Positions 39,010-43,547 of a stretch of DNA of 43,547 bases are shown here, piece after piece. The notes under the pieces were generated by a model. That model saw only the letters and a list, made by a program, of their open reading frames with translations. It was not told the DNA's origin and did no database searches. The DNA is from Eubacteriales bacterium. GTDB lineage: Bacteria; Bacillota; Clostridia; Christensenellales; MB2-83. Location of the stretch: contig JAHAZM010000070.1 of assembly GCA_018385275.1 (NCBI GenBank), positions 1-43,547 of the forward strand, read 5' to 3'. How positions within the stretch are numbered: position 1 is the stretch's first letter; each line of letters opens with the position of its first letter. The translations under genes were made by a program, and so were the position numbers.

Positions 39010-40179
39010 TCACTCCTTTTCTTTGTTTATCAAATCGGAGAAGGTCGCAAAAAAGCGTTCATCAAAGGCTTTTTCATCGACCGCGGTATCCGTCAGCTCC
39101 AACACGCGCAGCGCAGCGCCATATACCTGCGGCGCTTCGACGCGGATCAGACGCGTTCCGGCGGCGAGATTACGCTCCAGCGCCGCCACGAACAACGGTT
39201 CATTGGCCAGTCCGCCCGAAAGCAGGACGGTTTCTCCGCAGTCCGCTACGCTCCTCGCGCGCTCGATGACGCGCGCCAGACCGGCGGCGTTGTTTTCGAT
39301 AATAGCGACCGCGTTTTCGTCGCCGTCGGCGGCGCAGCGAAATACGACCGGCGCAAAAGAAGCGATGTAAGTGCGATCCCGCTCGTAAAAACGAGCCAAA
39401 TCGTCGATGAGACGTCCGCCGAAAGCCCGCTCGATCTCGGAAGCCAGCGCCGCTCCGTCCTTGCGAAGACGGTTTTCCGCCGTCAGCGTCAACCTGACGG
39501 CGTCACGGCCGACGTCATAGCCGCTGCCCACGCAGTCAAACAAATACCCGAAGCCGCCGAAGCGATCCAGCGTGCTGCCGTTCCAGGCGAAAACCGACGA
39601 ACCCGTGCCGGCGATGACGACTGCGCAGCGCCGCAGCCCGCGCACGCTGTGCAGGACGTTGCGCACGTCGGTATCGACGAACACCTTCACGTCGGGGTAA
39701 GCCTGCTGCAGCCCTTTTTGAACGGCGATCGCTTTGGACGCAAGGCCGCAGCCCGACACGCCAGCGAACAGCGCGCAGAACGACGGACGGTGCGCGCTGA
39801 CAAGGTCGACGCCGTGTTTCAGCACCGAAAGCGCCGCTTCGTCGCCGACGACATTGGGATTGGAAGCGCCGAGCGAGATCACGTCGGTCACCGTGCCGTC
39901 CTCGGTAAAGCGAACAAAAACCGTCTTGGAGCCGCCGCCGTCAACGGCGAGGTAGGCCCGTCCGTTCTCTACGGGCACGTCCGCGAACAGCGCGTTGAGC
40001 GAGACGCCGAGCATCGCGCTCAGCGCCAGCAGGTTTTCCGTATCGGGCAAAGCCAGTCCCTTCTCCCATTTGGAGATCGTCTGCGGCGTGACGTGCAGCG
40101 CGCCGGCCACGTCCTTTTGGCGCAGGCCCCTGGACGATCTCGCGGCTCTGAGATTGTCGGCAAAACAACGGATATCCAT
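39010..40179 (-). CDS. XRE-type HTH fused to BadF-family amino-sugar kinase (MurK/NagK-like)
   Basis: 389 residues. Residues ~5-62 are a helix-turn-helix of the XRE/HTH_3 type (RQKDVAGALHVTPQTISKWE, then LALPDTENLLALSAMLGVS). From residue 76 the BadF/BadG ATPase fold starts: AVDGGGSKT (78-86), a second phosphate loop IAGTGSS (189-195) and LLSGGLAN near 328-335. MurK/GlcNAc kinases of this family phosphorylate MurNAc or GlcNAc, and murQ is next. The kinase part is full length. A fused DNA-binding domain would let one protein both sense and phosphorylate the sugar, an arrangement I know from ROK regulators but not from this kinase family. Confidence 0.9.
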   Translation of the reverse strand: MDIRCFADNLRAARSSRGLRQKDVAGALHVTPQTISKWEKGLALPDTENLLALSAMLGVSLNALFADVPVENGRAYLAVDGGGSKTVFVRFTEDGTVTDVISLGASNPNVVGDEAALSVLKHGVDLVSAHRPSFCALFAGVSGCGLASKAIAVQKGLQQAYPDVKVFVDTDVRNVLHSVRGLRRCAVVIAGTGSSVFAWNGSTLDRFGGFGYLFDCVGSGYDVGRDAVRLTLTAENRLRKDGAALASEIERAFGGRLIDDLARFYERDRTYIASFAPVVFRCAADGDENAVAIIENNAAGLARVIERARSVADCGETVLLSGGLANEPLFVAALERNLAAGTRLIRVEAPQVYGAALRVLELTDTAVDEKAFDERFFATFSDLINKEKE

Positions 40180-40211
40180 CGTGATCGGCTCCCTTTTTTC
40201 TCTTCTATCTT

Positions 40212-40240
40212 ATCATACAGGAAACGCCGGCATCTTGCAA
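40212..40240 (-). promoter_or_regulatory. Promoter of the kinase-murQ-glycosidase operon
   Basis: On the minus strand TTGCAA (40240-40235), 17-bp spacer, TATGAT (40217-40212), ~30 bp before the ATG. No obvious inverted repeat in the leader; if the HTH kinase is autoregulatory its site would be nearby. Confidence 0.75.
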
Positions 40241-40263
40241 GCAACTTCGCCGCTTTTCAGGGT

Positions 40264-40288
40264 CAAAAATCAACTATCAGTTGTTTTT
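40264..40288. terminator. AT-rich hairpin with A and T flanks
   Basis: AAAAATCAACT and AGTTGTTTTTT pair around ATC. It resembles ATCAACGATCAGTTGTG at the 3' end of the next gene (40489-40505). The stretch 40289-40438 has no convincing gene. Confidence 0.45.
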
Positions 40289-40438
40289 TCGAGGGAAATC
40301 GACATGAGAACGCCGATAAGAGAGGCGAATCTCTCGCGCGACAGTTGCACGAACCGGGCGCAGACGTCCGACGGCGACTTCCTCGCCTTACGAGTCGACG
40401 ACGGATTTCCGGCTCTGCGACAGCCGTCTATGGCGACA

Positions 40439-40471
40439 AAAAAAGGATGGAGCAAGTCCATCCTTTTTATT
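40439..40471. terminator. Terminator after the 40496 surface-protein gene
   Basis: AAAAAAAGGATGGA and TCCATCCTTTTTATT pair around GCAAG. On the minus strand it lies just downstream of the stop at 40496. Confidence 0.9.
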
Positions 40472-40495
40472 GAGTTCAAGCAGTCAGATCAACGA

Positions 40496-41995
40496 TCAGT
40501 TGTGCTTTTTGCGGACGATGACCGCGCCGGCCACAACGGCCGCGACGGCAAAGCCGATCAGCGAGATCGCGCCGTTCGACGGGTTGTCGTTGCCGCCCTG
40601 CTGGTTGCCCTGCTGGTTGCCGTTATCGGGCGTGGGTGTGGGATCGCCCTGCTGGGGTTCGGGCGTCGGGGTGGGATCGGGTTCAGCCTGAGACTGAACG
40701 GGGCTGCCGTTGTTCAGAACGATGTCACCGACGTAGATGGTAGCGGTGTTGCCGCTGGTCGGGCTGTTGACGTTCAGCATGACGTAACCGGCGCTCATCG
40801 GGTCGAGATACTTGCCGGCGCAGCCTTCCTCCCACGGATGCGGGAGGGCCGTGCCGTCGTCAACCTCGCGCTCGTAAGCGGAGCCTCCCTGAGCGGTCGC
40901 TTCGATCAGAGAGAACGTTACCCAGCCGTTGAAATTAGCGGGGATAACCAGCGCGTTAAAGCCAACGGCCTCGTCAAGATAATTGCCCTCCGCGTCATAG
41001 AGCGTATAGAGAGCATTCAGAACGCCGTCGTTGTAGTTGGTGGAAATGACGGGCAGCTCCTCGTCCGAGTCGTTGATCAGACGGAAGGAGAAGGATTCAT
41101 AGCCCATGAGATCCGCCACAAAAACCTGCATGAGGTTGGTGGTGCTGTTCGCCGGAAGCGGGAAGCAGACCATCGTCTCGCCCTTCTCGGTCGAGTAGCT
41201 GCCGCCGCCGATGTTGGTGGCGAAGCAGTCAAGTAAGATGTCCTTGGTCTGATCGACGTCAACGAGCGTGCGTACGTCGCCGACCTGCGCTTTCAGCTCC
41301 GCCCACGTCGCGTACTGCGCGTCGTCGAAGATCAGTTTGCCGTGGTAGGCGTCGTCCGCCTGGAAGCTCAGCGCGACCGAAGCAATGTTGTCATACGGAG
41401 CGTTGCGCCGGTTGAAGAGGTCCTTGTTCTCGAAAGCCATATCGTCCTTCATATAGAAGTACAGCGTGCCCTCGAAGCCGGCCGGGATGTCAACGTAATG
41501 GATGCCAATGCCGTTGCCGAGCGTGGCCATCAGGTTGGCCTGGACCTCGTTGCCGTCCTTGTCGAACAGGCGGACGTTGTTGGTCGTGCCGAACGGGCGG
41601 GTGGGCAGATAACGGCAGATCGTGTTGTTGCCGTCCGTCGTCACGAAGTCGATCAGGGCGCAGATGCCGATGTTGTTGGCCGTGTCGGTGTTCTTCACGC
41701 GGAAACCGAAATAGTCAACGTCGGTGAAGTCATAGTATCCGGTGATCGGCGTGCCGCCGAGCCAGGTGGTGTTGGTCGCTGTCGAGACGTCCATATTGAA
41801 CGCCAGCGACGTCGTCCCGTGAAGCGGGTTCTCGGTCTCGAGCGAAAGGCCCGCGTTTACGAGACCCTCGGGCAGTTCCGTGAAGCCGTCCACATAGTCC
41901 GGATCGACGGGAGCCGCGAATACGCCGACGCAGCCGATCACGAGCGACGCGATCATCATCAGCGAAACTGCCAAAGCAAGCAGTTTCTTTTTCAT
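40496..41995 (-). CDS. Large membrane-anchored surface protein with repeated beta-rich modules
   Basis: 499 residues, TAGGAGGAG before the ATG. Signal peptide ~1-28 (LALAVSLMMIASLVIGCVGVFAAP). Two related modules of ~180-200 residues follow; each has a run of beta-strands and the landmark 'IPAxFxGxxxFxx': VDIPAGFEGTLYFYMKDD near 167-183 and LVIPANFNGWVTFSLIEA near 347-364. This looks like a carbohydrate-binding-type jelly roll, but I cannot name the family. A Pro/Gln/Asn-rich linker (PTPEPQQGDPTPTPDN) precedes the C-terminal helix AISLIGFAVAAVVAGAVIV and RKKHN, so it is anchored at the surface. The partial protein at 42517 shares the landmark. Confidence 0.78.
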   Translation of the reverse strand: MKKKLLALAVSLMMIASLVIGCVGVFAAPVDPDYVDGFTELPEGLVNAGLSLETENPLHGTTSLAFNMDVSTATNTTWLGGTPITGYYDFTDVDYFGFRVKNTDTANNIGICALIDFVTTDGNNTICRYLPTRPFGTTNNVRLFDKDGNEVQANLMATLGNGIGIHYVDIPAGFEGTLYFYMKDDMAFENKDLFNRRNAPYDNIASVALSFQADDAYHGKLIFDDAQYATWAELKAQVGDVRTLVDVDQTKDILLDCFATNIGGGSYSTEKGETMVCFPLPANSTTNLMQVFVADLMGYESFSFRLINDSDEELPVISTNYNDGVLNALYTLYDAEGNYLDEAVGFNALVIPANFNGWVTFSLIEATAQGGSAYEREVDDGTALPHPWEEGCAGKYLDPMSAGYVMLNVNSPTSGNTATIYVGDIVLNNGSPVQSQAEPDPTPTPEPQQGDPTPTPDNGNQQGNQQGGNDNPSNGAISLIGFAVAAVVAGAVIVRKKHN

Positions 41996-42034
41996 ACTTT
42001 TCTCCTCCTAAATTTATAATTGCTTTATAAGATA

Positions 42035-42063
42035 ATATTAAAACATTCGTAACACAATGTCAA
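42035..42063 (-). promoter_or_regulatory. Promoter of the 40496 surface-protein gene
   Basis: On the minus strand TTGACA (42063-42058), 17-bp spacer, TAATAT (42040-42035). It is separated from the upstream peptide gene by the hairpin cluster, so the gene is an independent unit. Confidence 0.8.
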
Positions 42064-42199
42064 TAGCAAATACTTCCCGAAAATAGAAATTTCGTTTTCT
42101 TTTTTTTGATGTGTTTACGAATTGATAAAGACGACGGCCGTCCGCTTTTTGGGCAACAAGAACCTGTCCGACGTTTTGTCGGCATGAGTCGTTTACCGT

Positions 42200-42376
42200 A
42201 AAAAGCAGGCGTTTTCGCCTGCTTTTCAGGGAATCAGAAACCGGCAGGAGTTACCTGCTTTTTCGGTTAATAGAAGACCGCAGGAATAAACCTTCTTTGC
42301 CCGGTTAACAGCAAAAAGCAGGCGTTTTCGCCTGCTTTTTGGGGAATAAGAAAAAGCGGACCGAAGTCCGCTTTTT
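42200..42376. repeat. Cluster of four hairpins with similar stems
   Basis: Hairpin 1: AAAAAGCAGGC/GCCTGCTTTT (42200-42226). Hairpin 2: GCAGG/CCTGCTTTTT (42244-42263), shorter. Hairpin 3: AAAAAGCAGGC/GCCTGCTTTTT (42313-42340), almost identical to the first. Hairpin 4: AAAAAGCGGAC/GTCCGCTTTTT (42351-42376), directly behind the peptide gene stop. Each has A and T flanks, so each can terminate transcription in both directions. Short similar spacers (GGGAATAAGAAA, GGGAATCAGAAA, TTAATAGAAGA) suggest repeated duplication of one terminator. The rest of 42064-42199 is AT-rich and I see nothing in it apart from the GACGGCCGTC palindrome near 42132. Confidence 0.8.
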
Positions 42377-42385
42377 CGTTTCCTC

Positions 42386-42502
42386 TTACCAGACCACTTT
42401 GGAGCCGGAACCGGTGCCGCCGTTGGTCAGCGACGTCGTGATGACGTCTTCGGTCTCAAAGGTGATGACCTCAAGCTCGGGAGCGGTAAAAAGTTCTTTC
42501 AT
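42386..42502 (-). CDS. 38-residue peptide, possible precursor or signal peptide
   Basis: A small ORF with AAAGGAGGG eight bases before its ATG, starting 14 bp after the stop of the 42517 gene and ending just before a terminator hairpin. It begins MKELFTAPELEVITFETED, continues VITTSLTNGG and ends TGSGSKVVW. The first part is acidic and amphipathic (a leader-like segment), the second Thr/Ser/Gly-rich (a core-like segment). Short clostridial proteins with the sense 'K-x-P-E-x-E-V-I-x-F-x-x-E-D-V-I-T-T-S' occur widely in my memory, but their role is not known to me. No maturation enzyme lies nearby, so RiPP precursor status is speculative. Translation is well supported by the ribosome site. Confidence 0.7.
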   Translation of the reverse strand: MKELFTAPELEVITFETEDVITTSLTNGGTGSGSKVVW

Positions 42503-42516
42503 CTTCGTTCCCTCCT

Positions 42517-43547
42517 TTACGCTATACCAAAGCTCTGGAACACGCCGTCAATATAGATGATGGAGTACAACGCCGTGGTGAGCTCCGTGCTCAGATCCGC
42601 TTCGCGGACATAAGACATTTCCACAGTAATCTCGATTACGCCGTCGGCCGGAATGCCCTGGATGGTCAGCGCGGCAAGATAGTTATATCCGAAAGTAGTC
42701 GCTTCCGCGTCGGCGATGCCGTCGATCTGAATCGTGGTGTAAACTTCCGTGACGTCCGCAACCTGCTCGTCAGTCCAGTGATAATTACCGTTCTCCAGCG
42801 CATTATAGTGGAACTTCAGTTCACGGAACAGCAGGTCGTTCACGCCGCAAACGATACGGGCGTCGAACGTGCCGGCGTCGACCGCAGACTCCTGAACGCC
42901 GAGGATCTCAACGTCAGGCGCAACGGTGGGCTCAGCGGTGAAGTAACCAAAGTTGTCCATGTAGAGATCAGCACCCACCGAAGAGGATATCCAGCCGATC
43001 ACGCTGCCGAGATCGGAAGCCGTCGCGTTGGGGATATAGACGTAACCTTCGAAGCCGGCCGGTATCGTATGGTTGGCCGCCGCGAACAAAACTTCGTTGC
43101 CGCTCAGATCGAACAGTTTCCAATCTTCCGCAGCATATAAAGTGCCGCCCTCGGGAATCTGCAGCTGCCAGATCGCAACATCCTCACTGCCCACGCGGAC
43201 GTAGAAACCTAACGCAACCGCGCTGGGATCCAGCGCCGCAATCGTCTGGGGCAGGCCCATGTTTTGGAACTTGAAGATCGCGTAGTTGCTCTCGTTGAAC
43301 TGGAAATGATACTCGTCGTTGTTCGCGCCGTTCTCCTCAAGAGCCAGCGTGATGTCGGGGCTGGACGTGTAGGGGAAGGTGATGCCGGTCAGGCCGTTAA
43401 GGCTGTTCAGACCGTTGAGAACGACGAAGTTCATATGATCGCCGGGCTTGTTGGGGATCAGCTCCTGAACGCCGCCGTTGACCAGAGCCAGTTCGCCGAA
43501 GTAAACCGCGCCGGTGCCGCTCCAGACCTGGTTGCCGCGTCTGACAG
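42517..43547 (-). CDS. Beta-rich surface/secreted protein, C-terminal part (5' end outside window)
   Basis: The frame is open to the window edge, so the Met at 43434 is not the true start. Visible modules: DGTGAVYFGELALVNGG-like text before it (43440-43530), then ITLALEENGANNDEYHFQF and the landmark HTIPAGFEGYVYIPNATASD, the same landmark as in the 40496 protein. A C-terminal ~110-residue domain follows (VCGVNDLLFRELKFHYNA, QVADVTEVYTTIQIDGIAD, TVEMSYVREADL). It ends YIDGVFQSFGIA with no membrane anchor, so it may be secreted or belong to a larger assembly. A carbohydrate-binding or scaffold role is inferred from modular beta content only. The 38-residue peptide gene follows directly. Confidence 0.7.
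   Translation of the reverse strand, partial: VRRGNQVWSGTGAVYFGELALVNGGVQELIPNKPGDHMNFVVLNGLNSLNGLTGITFPYTSSPDITLALEENGANNDEYHFQFNESNYAIFKFQNMGLPQTIAALDPSAVALGFYVRVGSEDVAIWQLQIPEGGTLYAAEDWKLFDLSGNEVLFAAANHTIPAGFEGYVYIPNATASDLGSVIGWISSSVGADLYMDNFGYFTAEPTVAPDVEILGVQESAVDAGTFDARIVCGVNDLLFRELKFHYNALENGNYHWTDEQVADVTEVYTTIQIDGIADAEATTFGYNYLAALTIQGIPADGVIEITVEMSYVREADLSTELTTALYSIIYIDGVFQSFGIA

Noticed and set aside
40289-40438. A possible small gene between the kinase and surface-protein units
   Set aside because: The best frame (69 codons, minus) has no ribosome site and no motif, and overlaps the terminator; it seems to be non-coding.
38113-40473. A 786-codon open frame on the plus strand opposite the muramic-acid operon
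   Set aside because: It is antisense to three genes with clear motifs (HTH-kinase, MurQ, glycosidase-like). High-GC codon bias makes long antisense frames; its residues are low-complexity and Arg/His/Ala-rich.

Overview
The window looks like a chromosomal segment of a GC-rich member of the Clostridia (Bacillota), probably a gut or anaerobic heterotroph. The evidence is a DnaD plus DnaC/DnaI-type helicase-loader pair, strong AGGAGG ribosome binding sites, many GTG starts, consensus sigma-A promoters (TTGACA-17-TATAAT type), an ECF transporter, a CpsBCD-type tyrosine phosphoregulation module, and many Pro-Thr-linker lipoproteins. I see no rRNA, tRNA, CRISPR array, phage or insertion sequence.

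Layout. 1-1692 (minus): end of a replication pair, helicase loader (cut by the window edge) and DnaD. 1772-4377: a secreted M1-type peptidase-like lipoprotein convergent with an O-acetylhomoserine-type sulfhydrylase. 4494-9747: two very similar solute-binding lipoproteins in opposite orientation, flanking a putative glycosidase-like TIM-barrel protein, with no ABC permease or ATPase nearby. 9898-11097: a protein of unknown function overlapping a maltose-type O-acetyltransferase. 11158-20005: a sugar or sugar-acid catabolic locus around a DeoR-type regulator. An amidohydrolase and an arabinose/fucose-isomerase-like protein run leftward; a Gfo/Idh dehydrogenase, a split ThrE exporter, a class III aminotransferase and an FGGY kinase run rightward. 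Their promoters carry repeated and palindromic operator-like sequences. 20061-21774: a lipid/diacylglycerol kinase divergent from an FSA-type transaldolase. 21852-26150: four tandem paralogous lipoproteins of unknown function, visibly less GC-rich, with duplicated intergenic hairpins; the promoter-proximal copy is frameshifted at codon 4. 26593-29995: glmM-cpsC-cpsD-cpsB.

30072-36430 is the most striking part. A cobalamin riboswitch with a terminator precedes six overlapping or tightly spaced genes: a small HNH-repeat-like protein, two surface-anchored proteins with DUF4430 (transcobalamin beta-domain-like) modules, and a complete ECF transporter (T subunit, fused double ATPase, S component). 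One surface protein also has an alpha/alpha-toroid-like N-terminal domain, so together its two ends resemble the architecture of animal intrinsic factor/transcobalamin split across a Pro-Thr linker and a membrane hairpin. I infer a bacterial surface cobalamin-capture and import system.

36506-40179 (minus) is a muramic-acid recycling operon: an XRE-type helix-turn-helix fused to a BadF-type amino-sugar kinase, MurQ etherase, and a glycosidase-like protein. 40496-43547 (minus) holds two related surface or secreted beta-rich proteins (the second cut by the window edge), a 38-residue peptide gene directly behind the second, and a cluster of four similar hairpins. Functional names rest on motifs read by eye; no database search was run.
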